From Flavobacteriaceae bacterium (GTDB lineage Bacteria; Bacteroidota; Bacteroidia; Flavobacteriales; Flavobacteriaceae): 64,000 nucleotides of DNA. The stretch's first letter is position 1. Every line of letters begins with the position of its first letter. The DNA is taken from the NCBI GenBank assembly GCA_012959395.1, contig DUDG01000012.1, forward strand, positions 85,741 through 149,740, in the 5' to 3' direction. A model generated the notes under the pieces. That model searched no databases and was not told the DNA's origin. It saw only the letters and a list, made by a program, of their open reading frames with translations. Of this stretch, positions 26,273-35,736 are shown piece by piece. A program made the translations under genes and the position numbers.

Positions 26273-27799
26273 TTGAAAATTTCTAAAAAAGTTATTTTAA
26301 TGATACTTGATGGATGGGGAATAGCTAAAGACCCGAATGTTTCTGCAATTGACAAAGCAAACACTCCTTTTATTGATTCATTATATTCTAATTTTCCATC
26401 TGCTGAACTTTCTACATTTGGCCAAAGTGTTGGACTCCCTGAAGGGCAAATGGGAAATAGTGAAGTAGGTCATATGAATTTAGGAGCTGGAAGAATAGTA
26501 TACCAAGATTTAGCTAGAATCAATCTTGATATAAGAGAAGGGAAATTTAAAAACCAAGTAGTTTTAAAAAAAACATTAGAAAAAGTAAATAAGAACAATG
26601 AAAAACTACATTTAATTGGATTAGTTTCAGATGGTGGTGTTCATTCACATATTGATCATTTAGAAGAAATATTAAACATTAGTAAAAAAATGAATATTAA
26701 AAATGTGTTCGTTCATGCTTTTACTGATGGGAGAGATGTTGATCCAAAATCTGGCGTTCAATTAATCAAAAGACTGAATAAAAAAATAAATGATTGTGGA
26801 GCAAAATTTTCTAGTTTAATTGGAAGATACTATGCTATGGATAGGGACAAAAGATGGGAAAGAACAAAAAAATCTTATGATTTACTTGTAAACGGTGTCG
26901 GAAAATCATCTATAAATATACTAGATTCCATTAAAGAATCTTATACAAAAGGGGTTACTGATGAATTTATAGAACCAATAATAATGGTTGATGAAAACAA
27001 TAAGCCTAAGGGACTCATTGAAAATAATGATCATGTTATATTCTTCAATTTCAGAACGGATAGAGGAAGACAATTGACCCAGGTTTTAATTAAAGAAAAT
27101 TTTGAAGAATTTGGAATGAAAAAACTAAATTTAGATTTCGTCACTATGACCAATTATGACGAGTCTTTTAATGGAGTTAATACTATATACGACAAGGACA
27201 ATTTAGTAGATACTTTAGGAGAGGTATTAGCTAATAATAATAAAAAACAAATTAGAATTGCAGAAACTGAAAAATACCCTCATGTTACGTTTTTCTTCAA
27301 TGGGGGAAGAGAAAAACCTTTTGAAAATGAAATCAGAATCTTATGTCCTTCTCCAAAAGTTGCTACATACGATCTAAAGCCTGAAATGAGTGCATGTGAA
27401 ATAACTGATTCAATAATTCAAGAAATTGAAAAAGAATCTGCTGACTTTATATGTTTAAATTTTGCAAATCCTGATATGGTAGGACATACTGGAAATATTA
27501 AGGCTGCTATTAAAGCCTGTGAAACTGTCGACGATTGTTCTCAACAAATAATTGAAATAGCACTTAAAAGAAATTATTCTACTATAGTAATAGCTGATCA
27601 TGGTAATTGTGACATAATGATAAATCCTGATGGATCACCAAATACTGCCCATACAACAAACATGGTCCCCATTATTTTAGTTGAAAATGAAGTTAATAAA
27701 ATATCTAATGGAGTTTTAGGTGATATAGCTCCTACCATTCTTGATATAATGGACATTAAAAAACCCAATTTAATGTCTTGCAAATCTCTATTAAAATAA
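26273..27799 (+). CDS. gpmI: 2,3-bisphosphoglycerate-independent phosphoglycerate mutase
   Basis: This glycolytic enzyme interconverts 3- and 2-phosphoglycerate with two Mn2+ ions. The metal-binding start MILDGWG (Asp13) and the phospho-acceptor Ser63 in MGNSEVGHMNLGAGR are present. So are the substrate loop HAFTDGRDVDPKSG, GRYYAMDRDKRWER, and the second metal cluster in FANPDMVGHTG and IADHGNCD. The length of 508 residues is typical. The start codon is TTG; no ATG is positioned to keep the LDGWG motif near the N-terminus. Confidence 0.96.
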   Translation: MKISKKVILMILDGWGIAKDPNVSAIDKANTPFIDSLYSNFPSAELSTFGQSVGLPEGQMGNSEVGHMNLGAGRIVYQDLARINLDIREGKFKNQVVLKKTLEKVNKNNEKLHLIGLVSDGGVHSHIDHLEEILNISKKMNIKNVFVHAFTDGRDVDPKSGVQLIKRLNKKINDCGAKFSSLIGRYYAMDRDKRWERTKKSYDLLVNGVGKSSINILDSIKESYTKGVTDEFIEPIIMVDENNKPKGLIENNDHVIFFNFRTDRGRQLTQVLIKENFEEFGMKKLNLDFVTMTNYDESFNGVNTIYDKDNLVDTLGEVLANNNKKQIRIAETEKYPHVTFFFNGGREKPFENEIRILCPSPKVATYDLKPEMSACEITDSIIQEIEKESADFICLNFANPDMVGHTGNIKAAIKACETVDDCSQQIIEIALKRNYSTIVIADHGNCDIMINPDGSPNTAHTTNMVPIILVENEVNKISNGVLGDIAPTILDIMDIKKPNLMSCKSLLK

Positions 27800-27801
27800 A
27801 T

Positions 27802-28347
27802 ATGAAAAAAATAATCTTTTTACTTACAATAAGCTTTTTATTTTCTTGCAATAATTCAAAAAAATCTAATTCTAGTAGTAGTGATGAAAATGTTAAAGAA
27901 GAATATGTTGACTTACTAGGTTTTTTCAAAAGAAAGGAACTTAATAAAGAACCTCACGGATTTTGGTTTAAAGAAAATTATGAATACTATAATCTAGACC
28001 ATGAAATTGCTAATCAAATTAAACCCTTAATTAAAGACATAGAAATTACAGTATTTATAGGAACCTGGTGTAGTGACAGTAGAATACACTCTCCTGCTTT
28101 TTTTAAATTGATGGATTACTTAAAAGTTAGAGATAGAAAGTTAGAACTCATAGCAATGACTATTGACAAGACAACACCTGATAGTTTGGAAAAAAATCAA
28201 GACATCATAAATATTCCAACTTTTATATTTAAAAAGGATGGAAAAGAAATAAATAGAATAGTTGAATTTCCAATTGAGTCTATAGAAAAAGATATTTTTA
28301 AAATTTTAAGTGGCAGTGATTATAAAAATGCTTACGCAGACTTTTAG
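27802..28347 (+). CDS. Thioredoxin-fold lipoprotein with a single-cysteine active site
   Basis: The start at 27802 gives a lipoprotein signal (MKKIIFLLTISFLFSC, Cys16). The body is thioredoxin-like: FIGTWCSDSRIHSPAFFKLMDYL matches the active-site helix, with the resolving cysteine replaced (W-C-S-D-S). A later cis-Pro region IINIPTFIFKKDGKEINRIVE also fits. With one cysteine it cannot work as a standard thiol-disulfide oxidoreductase. It sits between gpmI and map with short gaps, a conserved-looking placement without an obvious functional link. Confidence 0.8.
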   Translation: MKKIIFLLTISFLFSCNNSKKSNSSSSDENVKEEYVDLLGFFKRKELNKEPHGFWFKENYEYYNLDHEIANQIKPLIKDIEITVFIGTWCSDSRIHSPAFFKLMDYLKVRDRKLELIAMTIDKTTPDSLEKNQDIINIPTFIFKKDGKEINRIVEFPIESIEKDIFKILSGSDYKNAYADF

Positions 28348-28349
28348 TA

Positions 28350-29150
28350 ATGAGCTTAATTAAATCAAAAGAAGAAATAGAGTTAATTAGAGAAAGTGCT
28401 CTTTTAGTTTCAAAAACATTAGGGATGCTTGCTTCGGAAATTAAACCTGGAGTAACTACCTTATACTTAGATTCATTAGCTGAAAAATTCATTCGAGACC
28501 ATCAAGCAATTCCAGGATTTTTAGGGTTATATGATTTTCCTAATACACTTTGTATTAGTCCAAATTCTCAAGTAGTTCATGGTATACCTAACAAAGATGA
28601 AATTAAAGATGGCGATATTCTTTCAATAGATTGTGGTGTTTTAAAAAATGGGTACTATGGAGATCATGCCTATACTTTTGAAGTAGGAGAAGTCGATGAT
28701 AAAGTGAAATCACTTTTAAAAACAACAAAAGATTCACTTTATATAGGAATTTCACAATTTAAAATTGGCAAGAGAGTTGGTGATGTAGGTTATGCTATAC
28801 AAAATTATAATGAATCTAGAGGATATGGAGTTGTAAAAGAGCTGGTTGGTCATGGATTAGGAAAAGAAATGCATGAAAAGCCTGAGATGCCAAATTATGG
28901 TAAGAGAGGAAATGGCAAGAAATTCCAAAATGGGATGGTTGTGGCTATTGAACCTATGATAAATATGGGGACTTCTAAAATTAACCATCTTGAAGATGGT
29001 TGGACAATTTTAACAGAAGATAATTTACCTAGTGCACACTTTGAACATAATGTTGCTATGATTGATGGGAAACCTAACTTACTTTCAACATTTGATTATA
29101 TATATGAGTCATTAGGAATAGAAAGTAATGAGGAAAAAAAATTTAAATAA
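28350..29150 (+). CDS. map: Type I methionine aminopeptidase
   Basis: This enzyme removes the initiator methionine from nascent proteins. The five metal ligands of the pita-bread fold are visible: Asp in LSIDCGV, Asp in GYYGDHAYTF, His in VGHGLGKEMHEKPEMPNYG, Glu in VAIEPMINMG, and Glu in SAHFEHNVAM. The length of 266 residues is typical of the short form without an N-terminal zinc finger. It follows the thioredoxin-like gene by two bases. Confidence 0.95.
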   Translation: MSLIKSKEEIELIRESALLVSKTLGMLASEIKPGVTTLYLDSLAEKFIRDHQAIPGFLGLYDFPNTLCISPNSQVVHGIPNKDEIKDGDILSIDCGVLKNGYYGDHAYTFEVGEVDDKVKSLLKTTKDSLYIGISQFKIGKRVGDVGYAIQNYNESRGYGVVKELVGHGLGKEMHEKPEMPNYGKRGNGKKFQNGMVVAIEPMINMGTSKINHLEDGWTILTEDNLPSAHFEHNVAMIDGKPNLLSTFDYIYESLGIESNEEKKFK

Positions 29151-29156
29151 ATAAAA

Positions 29157-29927
29157 TTGAATTGGTTTATAAAATTTTTAATAAATATAGTACCAAGACC
29201 ACAATTAATTTTTTGGAGTAAAACATTACAACCCCTTTTAGACTTGTTTTTCAGAGGAAATAATTTTACAGACCCTATTAACGGAAAATCATATAGAAAA
29301 TTTCTTCCTTACGGATATGTTAAACAAAGAAAAAATGCTTTATGTCCAGGAACATTGTCTTTAGAAAGGCATCGCTTACTATGGTTATATTTAACTAATG
29401 AAACTGGTTTTTTTACTAAAAAAATAAGAGTATTACATATAGCTCCTGAACAATGTTTTTACAAAATTTTTAAAAACTTAGAAAATATTAATTACACAAC
29501 CTTTGACTTAAATTCTCCTCTAGCAGATGTTAAAGGGGACATTTGCATAATGCCTTTCAAAAACAATTCATTTGATTATGTTCTTTGTAATCATGTTTTA
29601 GAACATATTTCTGATGATAAAAAAGCTATGATGGAAATTTTCAGAGTATTAAGTTTTAATGGAACCGCAATACTTCAAGTTCCTATTAATATGAGTAATA
29701 CAACAACTTTAGAAGACAATGGTATTACTAATAAACAAGAGAGAATAGAAAAATTTGGTCAATACGACCATGTAAGACTTTATGGATTAGATTATTTTAA
29801 AAGATTAAAAAATATTGGATTTGACGTCAATCAAGTTAAATATGCTTTAAACTTTAATGAAAAGGAAATATTAAAGTACAGTATAGAAAAAGATGAAGTT
29901 ATACCTATTTGTAAAAAGTTAATCTAA
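29157..29927 (+). CDS. Class I SAM-dependent methyltransferase
   Basis: This is a methyltransferase of unknown substrate. Motif I is VLHIAPEQCFYKIF (about 95-108), unusually lacking the canonical GxGxG. The next motifs are TTFDLNSPLADVKGDICIMPF, then FDYVLCNHVLEHISDDKKAMMEIFRVLS (about 140-167), which matches the Methyltransf_11 pattern. The first 60 residues contain a hydrophobic stretch and YRKFLPYGYVKQRKNALCPGT with paired-looking cysteine/histidine positions. The start codon is TTG, six bases after map. It overlaps apbE at the stop. Confidence 0.82.
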   Translation: MNWFIKFLINIVPRPQLIFWSKTLQPLLDLFFRGNNFTDPINGKSYRKFLPYGYVKQRKNALCPGTLSLERHRLLWLYLTNETGFFTKKIRVLHIAPEQCFYKIFKNLENINYTTFDLNSPLADVKGDICIMPFKNNSFDYVLCNHVLEHISDDKKAMMEIFRVLSFNGTAILQVPINMSNTTTLEDNGITNKQERIEKFGQYDHVRLYGLDYFKRLKNIGFDVNQVKYALNFNEKEILKYSIEKDEVIPICKKLI

Positions 29928-30923
29928 AATTAGATTTTTGAAATTTTTTGTAAAATAAGTTTTTACTTCATTTTGTTCATCAAAATAAACTATCATAACT
30001 TCAATATTTAATAAAGAGTCAATTATTGTCATAGACTCTTCCAATGGCATTGCCATAAAAGCAGTAGCATATCCATCAGCTGACATACAATTATCAGCCA
30101 ATACCGAAGTTCCTAAAACATTTGTACTATAAGCATTTCCATTTTTAGGATTAACTGTATGAACAATTTTCTTACCTGTTAGCGAATCAATTAAAAATTT
30201 TCTATAATTACCAGAACTTGCAAGAGCTTTGTCTTTTAAAGCAATTCTTAGTTTATAACTAGTTGGATCAGGGTTTAAAGGATCTGTAATACCTACCCTC
30301 CAAGGAGTATTTGTAACACCATTTAATCCACTAGCGTACATTTCACCTCCAATTTCAATTAAATGATTAGTAATTTGATTGTCTATTAACATATTTGATA
30401 TAACATCAACACAGTATCCTTTAGCTATAGCATTAAAATCAAGGAAAATTCCATTTTTTGTCTTTACAACTCTATCATTAACCAATGAGACATTTTCGAA
30501 ACCAGTAAGATTCATTAGACTATCTAAATCTAACAGTCTATTTGGTTTGCTATTAGGACCTAAACCATATGCATTAACCAATAATCCAATAGTTGGATCA
30601 AAAAAACCATTAGATGATTCCCAAATAATTTTGGATTGATTAAAAACATTAACAAAATGGCTATCAACTTTAGTAGAATCTATGCCATCATTTATTTTTG
30701 AAATATCAGATGAAATAAGGTAAGTAGAAAGTGATTTATTTATTTCAAAAAAAATAGAATCAGTTAATCTTTCAATATTATCCAGTGAATTGTCAGAAGA
30801 ATAGACAATCTTAAATGAAGTGCCAAGGGCATACCCTGAATAGCTGAATACGTTAGGTGAATTAGAACAACTAAAACATAAAAAAGCAAAAGAAAGTAAA
30901 CTAATTAATTTTTTCAAGTCCAT
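29919..30923 (-). CDS. apbE: FAD:protein FMN transferase (lipoprotein)
   Basis: ApbE attaches FMN covalently through a phosphoester to a Thr/Ser of target proteins such as NqrB and NqrC. The start at 30923 gives a lipobox signal (FLCFSC), placing the enzyme on the periplasmic side where it meets these targets. Family motifs are GYALGTSFKI, the DFNAIAKGYCVDVI segment near the middle, IEIGGEMYASG, and the C-terminal VLADNCMSADGYATAFMAM with the metal-binding Asp. It is the last gene of the nqr operon and overlaps the preceding small gene by 23 bases. Confidence 0.95.
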   Translation of the reverse strand: MDLKKLISLLSFAFLCFSCSNSPNVFSYSGYALGTSFKIVYSSDNSLDNIERLTDSIFFEINKSLSTYLISSDISKINDGIDSTKVDSHFVNVFNQSKIIWESSNGFFDPTIGLLVNAYGLGPNSKPNRLLDLDSLMNLTGFENVSLVNDRVVKTKNGIFLDFNAIAKGYCVDVISNMLIDNQITNHLIEIGGEMYASGLNGVTNTPWRVGITDPLNPDPTSYKLRIALKDKALASSGNYRKFLIDSLTGKKIVHTVNPKNGNAYSTNVLGTSVLADNCMSADGYATAFMAMPLEESMTIIDSLLNIEVMIVYFDEQNEVKTYFTKNFKNLILD

Positions 30924-31284
30924 TAAAATTAACAATATAACCTGAATTTTTAAATAGTGGTAGGTCATAATTTTCAGAATTTGCTAAACCAACACCAGCA
31001 TAATATAATGTAGCATTAAAACTTATTGCACGAGCTTTAATTTTATCAAGATATAATATTTTAATAACTCTAGGGTTTTGTGGATAACATATTGCCTTAA
31101 CTATTATGAAAAATAGTTTTTTTTCTTTTGTACAAACAAACTGAGGATCTTTTTTTAATTGACTATTAACTGATAAAAATTCATAATTTTTATCTTCTAA
31201 TTCTTTACCAACAATATTCATTGCTAGCTGATGCTTTTCTAAATTACTTAATGGGACTGGCAGAAAATTATCCTCCAAAATCAT
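30901..31284 (-). CDS. Small conserved protein encoded between nqrF and apbE
   Basis: This is a protein of about 127 residues with no signal peptide and no membrane helix. Visible features are [51 protein letters not shown], then [20 protein letters not shown] and [12 protein letters not shown]. The alternating pattern of charged and hydrophobic strands recalls a small alpha/beta fold. Its fixed position in the nqr operon suggests a role in assembly or flavinylation, but no known function is recognised. It overlaps nqrF by 17 bases; a start at 31296 is also possible. Confidence 0.72.
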   Translation of the reverse strand: MILEDNFLPVPLSNLEKHQLAMNIVGKELEDKNYEFLSVNSQLKKDPQFVCTKEKKLFFIIVKAICYPQNPRVIKILYLDKIKARAISFNATLYYAGVGLANSENYDLPLFKNSGYIVNFNGLEKIN

Positions 31285-32569
31285 CAAATCTGACATTTTC
31301 TGGCGGTACACCAAAATCGTCTGCCATTTTTTCAATAGCTTGATTCATCAATGGAGGACCACAGAAGTAAACTTCAATATCTTCAGGACTTTCGTGATGA
31401 TTTAAATAATTGTCAATAACTGTTTGATGAACAAAACCTACAAAACCATCACCTTCCCCCTCTAAACCATCTTTAACCTTCCAATTATCAACTTCTAGTG
31501 GCTCTGAAAGAGCTATATAAAATTTAAAATTAGGAAAATCCTTTTCTAAAGCTTTAAAATGATCTATATAAAAAAGTTCTCTTTTAGATCTTCCTCCATA
31601 CCAAAAACTTACTTTTCTACCAGATTTAAGAGTTCTAAATAAATAATATAAGTGAGATCGCATTGGTGCCATTCCAGCTCCACCTCCAACATAAAGCATT
31701 TCAGCTTCTGAGTGATTTATAAAAAATTCACCGAAGGGACCAGAAATAGTAACTTTATCACCTGGTTTTCTTGAAAACATATATGAAGAAGCAATTCCTG
31801 GATTAACATCCATCCATCCGTTTGTAGTTCTATCAAATGGAGGTGTAGCAATCCTGACATTCAGCATAATTTCTTTTCCTTCAGCAGGATATGAAGCCAT
31901 TGAGTAAGCTCGCTCTACAAGTTCAGTGTTTTTCATTTTTAAATCCCAAAGTTTAAAATTATCCCACTCTAGTTTAAATTTATCAGGTTCACCAGGATGT
32001 TCTTCGGGATGAGACTTGATATCTATATCTTTAAAGTCTATTTCACATTCAGGAATTTCAATTTGAATATAACCACCAGCCTTATAACCCATATCATTAG
32101 GGATTTCAACTACCAATTCTTTTATAAATGAAGCTACATTCCAATTTCTAATTACCCTTGCCTCCCATTTTTTTATTCCAAAAACTTCTTCTGGAACTTC
32201 AATAACCATATTTTGTTTTACTTTAACTTGACACCCTAGTCTCCAGCCTTCTATAATTTCTTTTCTACTAAAATGAGGTTTTTCTGTTTCCAAAATTTCA
32301 CCACCACCCTCCGTGACTATACATTTACATTGGACACAAGTTCCTCCGCCTCCACAAGCAGAGGGTAAGAAAATTTTATTATTTCCAAGTGTTGATAAAA
32401 GAGTGTTTCCAGAAGAAACTTCAACTTCACTTTCTCCATTAAGAAAAAGTGTAACTGGTCCTGAAGGGTGTAATTTAGCTTTAACAACTAATAGCATCCC
32501 AACCAAAACCATAATAATGGCTAAAAAAACGATAATACTAAAAATTATATAAGTAATAATTGTTGTCAT
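31268..32569 (-). CDS. nqrF: Na+-translocating NADH:quinone reductase subunit F
   Basis: NqrF is the NADH-oxidising entry subunit. It has an N-terminal membrane helix (8-30) and a 2Fe-2S ferredoxin domain with Cys72, Cys78, Cys81 ([13 protein letters not shown]) and Cys113. A ferredoxin-reductase domain follows, with the FAD motif RAYSMASYP and the NADH motif [18 protein letters not shown]. The end, RFDDFGG, is family-typical. It has 433 residues. It is the last Nqr structural gene, five bases after nqrE. Confidence 0.97.
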   Translation of the reverse strand: MTTIITYIIFSIIVFLAIIMVLVGMLLVVKAKLHPSGPVTLFLNGESEVEVSSGNTLLSTLGNNKIFLPSACGGGGTCVQCKCIVTEGGGEILETEKPHFSRKEIIEGWRLGCQVKVKQNMVIEVPEEVFGIKKWEARVIRNWNVASFIKELVVEIPNDMGYKAGGYIQIEIPECEIDFKDIDIKSHPEEHPGEPDKFKLEWDNFKLWDLKMKNTELVERAYSMASYPAEGKEIMLNVRIATPPFDRTTNGWMDVNPGIASSYMFSRKPGDKVTISGPFGEFFINHSEAEMLYVGGGAGMAPMRSHLYYLFRTLKSGRKVSFWYGGRSKRELFYIDHFKALEKDFPNFKFYIALSEPLEVDNWKVKDGLEGEGDGFVGFVHQTVIDNYLNHHESPEDIEVYFCGPPLMNQAIEKMADDFGVPPENVRFDDFGG

Positions 32570-32574
32570 AAAAA

Positions 32575-33192
32575 CTATATTTTAATTCCCATAAAACTCA
32601 TAAAGCCAAAGGCCATAAGCCCACAAATTATAAAGGTTATTCCTAGCCCTTTTAAAGGAGCTGGAACATTCGAGTAAGCTATTTTTTCTCTAATAGCAGC
32701 TATTGCTACAATTGCTAAAAGCCATCCTATTCCTGAACTAAATCCATAAATAGCTGATTCAGTAATTCCCGAAAAATATTTTATTTGCATGAATAAAGAT
32801 CCACCCAAAATTGCACAATTTACAGCAATTAAAGGAAGAAAAATTCCTAACGCACCATATAAAGCCGGTGCAAATTTCTCAACAATCATTTCAACTAATT
32901 GGACCATAGAGGCAATTACAGCAATAAACATAATAAAGCTTAAAAAGTCTAAGTTTAATTCTGCATACTTAGGTCCAACCCATGAAAGTGCACCTTCTTT
33001 TAATAAGTATTTATCAATTAAAAAATTTAAAGGGACTGTAATAGTTAAAACAAAAATTACAGCAAAACCAAGTCCAACTGATGTTTTAATGGTTTTTGAC
33101 ATAGCTAAATATGAACACATACCTAAAAAATAAGCGAAAATCATATTTTCAATGAAAATACTTTTAATAAATAAATTAGCGTAATCAATCAT
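32575..33192 (-). CDS. nqrE: Na+-translocating NADH:quinone reductase subunit E
   Basis: This is a six-helix integral membrane subunit related to NqrD, with inverted topology. Typical segments are [22 protein letters not shown] near the N-terminus, including the Cys of the intramembrane iron site, and [19 protein letters not shown] (second conserved Cys). [22 protein letters not shown] follows near the C-terminus. It has 205 residues. Confidence 0.96.
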   Translation of the reverse strand: MIDYANLFIKSIFIENMIFAYFLGMCSYLAMSKTIKTSVGLGFAVIFVLTITVPLNFLIDKYLLKEGALSWVGPKYAELNLDFLSFIMFIAVIASMVQLVEMIVEKFAPALYGALGIFLPLIAVNCAILGGSLFMQIKYFSGITESAIYGFSSGIGWLLAIVAIAAIREKIAYSNVPAPLKGLGITFIICGLMAFGFMSFMGIKI

Positions 33193-33210
33193 AATTATTA
33201 ATTTAAATTA

Positions 33211-33831
33211 TTAGTTCTCGATTAATTTTCTGTTTCTGGATCGCTGAATCCATATAATAATTCCAACAGTAATAAGAGCCATTGGGGATAATAACATAAG
33301 ACCATTATTTTCATAACCCATTTCATATACAAAGTCGGGAATTACCTGATATCCTAATAAATTACCTGAGCCCAAAAGTTCTCTAAAAAAAGCTACTAAA
33401 ATCAAAATAAATCCATATCCCACAGCATTTCCGATTCCATCTAGAAATGATCTCCACACTCCATTTCCAAGCGCAAAAGCTTCCAATCTACCCATAACTA
33501 TACAATTAGTAATAATCAATCCAATGAATATGGATAATTCTTTACTAATATCATATGCATAAGCTCTTAATACTTGATCAACAAGAGCAACCAGAGACGC
33601 TACAACAACTAATTGAACTATGATTCTTATTCTATTAGGTATTAAATCTCTTAACATAGAAATAATAACATTACTAGCAGCCATAACTGCAATAACTGAA
33701 ATACTCATCACCAATGCAGCTTTTAATTGAACTGTAATAGCTAAAGCTGAACAAATTCCCAATACCTGAACAGTGATTGGATTATTGTCATCCATTGGAT
33801 CAGAAAGTAAAGTTCTATTTGTATTTGACAT
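33211..33831 (-). CDS. nqrD: Na+-translocating NADH:quinone reductase subunit D
   Basis: This is a six-helix membrane subunit homologous to NqrE. The conserved half-helix cysteines that bind the intramembrane iron centre are seen in VQVLGICSALAITVQ and IGLIITNCIVMGRLEAFAL. The segment SFLDGIGNAVGYG is also typical. It has 206 residues and lies 18 bases before nqrE in the operon. Confidence 0.96.
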   Translation of the reverse strand: MSNTNRTLLSDPMDDNNPITVQVLGICSALAITVQLKAALVMSISVIAVMAASNVIISMLRDLIPNRIRIIVQLVVVASLVALVDQVLRAYAYDISKELSIFIGLIITNCIVMGRLEAFALGNGVWRSFLDGIGNAVGYGFILILVAFFRELLGSGNLLGYQVIPDFVYEMGYENNGLMLLSPMALITVGIIIWIQRSRNRKLIEN

Positions 33832-33836
33832 ATATT

Positions 33837-34571
33837 CTAATTTAAAGCTATTTTGTTTGATCTTAGAGTATTTAAATAAGGGACATAGTGTTCTAACCTT
33901 TCTTTAATCATATCTGAAACGCCATCGCCTGTTATAGTAGCGCCTGAAATAGCATCTACCTCAAAATCTTCTTTGTCTTCATTATTAGGATCATTATTAG
34001 TTTTTGAAACTGTTATACCCATTAAATTATTATCAGAATCAAACAATTTTTCGTTAATAAATCTTTCTTTAAACCAATCTTGAGTAATTTCAGCACCTAA
34101 ACCTGCTGTTTCTTGTGCATGATCAAAAACGACTCCCTTTACAGTATTTAAATCTTCCTTTAATGAAATATATCCCCAAATTGCGTTCCAAAGTCCATTC
34201 CCCCTAATTGGAATAATATAAAATCTTTCAGAGTCAATGTTAGCCACGTAAAGAGGAAAATTTTGATTTTCAGGGGATTTTCTTAATTCAAGGACTAACT
34301 TAATATCATTAAACACATCTATTGCAGGATCAATTGATCCATCATTTTGAACAGCTAGCTGCTCTTCGATGTATTTATCAAATAATTCTTCTGCTCCTTC
34401 TCTATTAGTTATAACTCCTACCGTTGAAAGTATGTTCTGCATTTTTTCTTTTCTTATATTTTCTTTCTGTAAAACCTTTAAAGATTGAGAAGTATACGCA
34501 AGTACTATTGCTATTATAAATACCATGATAGTCGCAAATAAAAAAGTGTATAAATTTGAATCTCTATCCAT
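33837..34571 (-). CDS. nqrC: Na+-translocating NADH:quinone reductase subunit C
   Basis: NqrC carries a covalently bound FMN on the periplasmic side. It has one N-terminal membrane anchor (about 9-27) and the FMN-binding domain. The ApbE recognition motif is D206-A-I-S-G-A-T212, so FMN should be linked to Thr212. Upstream features GNGLWNAIWGYI and VFDHAQETAGLGAEIT are family-typical. It has 244 residues, and the matching transferase gene apbE closes the same operon. Confidence 0.97.
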   Translation of the reverse strand: MDRDSNLYTFLFATIMVFIIAIVLAYTSQSLKVLQKENIRKEKMQNILSTVGVITNREGAEELFDKYIEEQLAVQNDGSIDPAIDVFNDIKLVLELRKSPENQNFPLYVANIDSERFYIIPIRGNGLWNAIWGYISLKEDLNTVKGVVFDHAQETAGLGAEITQDWFKERFINEKLFDSDNNLMGITVSKTNNDPNNEDKEDFEVDAISGATITGDGVSDMIKERLEHYVPYLNTLRSNKIALN

Positions 34572-34572
34572 A

Positions 34573-35727
34573 TTAAGCAGCTTTTACAGTTTTTAAACTT
34601 CTTTTAAGTCTTCTATTAATATTAGCTTCGATAACATAGTGATCAATAGTAGGGGCAAAAACATTCATAAGTAATATTGCAAGCATTACACCTTCTGGAT
34701 AAGCAGGGTTAAACACCCTAATTAATATACAAAATAACCCAACTAACAAACCATATATCCATTTTCCTTTTACTGTTTGAGCAGCAGATACAGGGTCAGT
34801 AGCCATAAAAACTACTCCAAAAGCAAAACCGCCAACCATTAGGTGATTAATCCAACTAAAATTCATAAGTTCATTTGCTCCCCATAAATTAAACATCAAA
34901 CCAGTTGCCGCAGCTCCAATCACGCTTCCAACCATTATTCTCCAGCTGCCAACTCCAGTAAAAATTAAAATAAATGCACCAACTAAAACCATAAGAGTCG
35001 AAGTTTCAGCTATTGATCCGGGAATAGAGCCAATAAACATTTGTAGAGGTTCATATGGTAATGCACTATTACCTGATGCTAGCATTCCTAATATTGTTTC
35101 ACCAGAAACTCCATCAATATTAGAAGCTTCAGAAACCCAAACTTTGTTGCCTGACATATATGTTGGATAGGCAAAAAAAGCAAATGCTCTTGCAGTCAAT
35201 GCAGGGTTTAAAATATTCATTCCTGTTCCTCCAAATGCTTCTTTTCCTATAAATACAGCAAAAGCAACAGATAGCCCGACCATCCATAACGGAATATCTA
35301 CTGGCATGATCATTGGAATTAGTAAGCCTGTGACTAAGTAACCTTCATTAATTTCATGTCCTCTAAAAACAGCAAAAGCAAATTCAATAGTAAGTCCTAC
35401 TATATAAGAAACGGCAATCATTGGAAGAATTTTCATAGAACCATGAATCATTAAATCCATAGAGTTGTAATCTATCCCTAATTGAGAATAATATTGAAAC
35501 CCCGTGTTATATATACCATAAAAAAGAGCTGGTAATAAAGCTATAATTACAGTAATCATCGTTCTTTTAAGGTCTACCGCATCTCTAATATGAGCACCAT
35601 GTTTTGTTGTATGATTTGGCACAAATAAGAATGTATCAAATGCATTAAAAGCAGGAGCAAACTTTTCCCATTTTTCACCTTTATTAAAAGGTTTTTTTAG
35701 ATTATCAATTGTATTTCTAATATTCAT
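34573..35727 (-). CDS. nqrB: Na+-translocating NADH:quinone reductase subunit B
   Basis: NqrB is the main Na+-translocating membrane subunit, with about ten helices, and carries covalent FMN and riboflavin. Family marks are KRTMITVIIALLPALFYGIYNTG, FIGKEAFGGTGMNILNPALTARAFAFFAYP, and FMATDPVSAAQTVKGKWIYG near the end. The expected flavinylation site lies at D205-G-V-S-G-E-T211. The usual Ala of the SGAT motif is Glu here, although the acceptor Thr is kept. It has 384 residues. Confidence 0.96.
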   Translation of the reverse strand: MNIRNTIDNLKKPFNKGEKWEKFAPAFNAFDTFLFVPNHTTKHGAHIRDAVDLKRTMITVIIALLPALFYGIYNTGFQYYSQLGIDYNSMDLMIHGSMKILPMIAVSYIVGLTIEFAFAVFRGHEINEGYLVTGLLIPMIMPVDIPLWMVGLSVAFAVFIGKEAFGGTGMNILNPALTARAFAFFAYPTYMSGNKVWVSEASNIDGVSGETILGMLASGNSALPYEPLQMFIGSIPGSIAETSTLMVLVGAFILIFTGVGSWRIMVGSVIGAAATGLMFNLWGANELMNFSWINHLMVGGFAFGVVFMATDPVSAAQTVKGKWIYGLLVGLFCILIRVFNPAYPEGVMLAILLMNVFAPTIDHYVIEANINRRLKRSLKTVKAA

Positions 35728-35736
35728 ATTATACTA

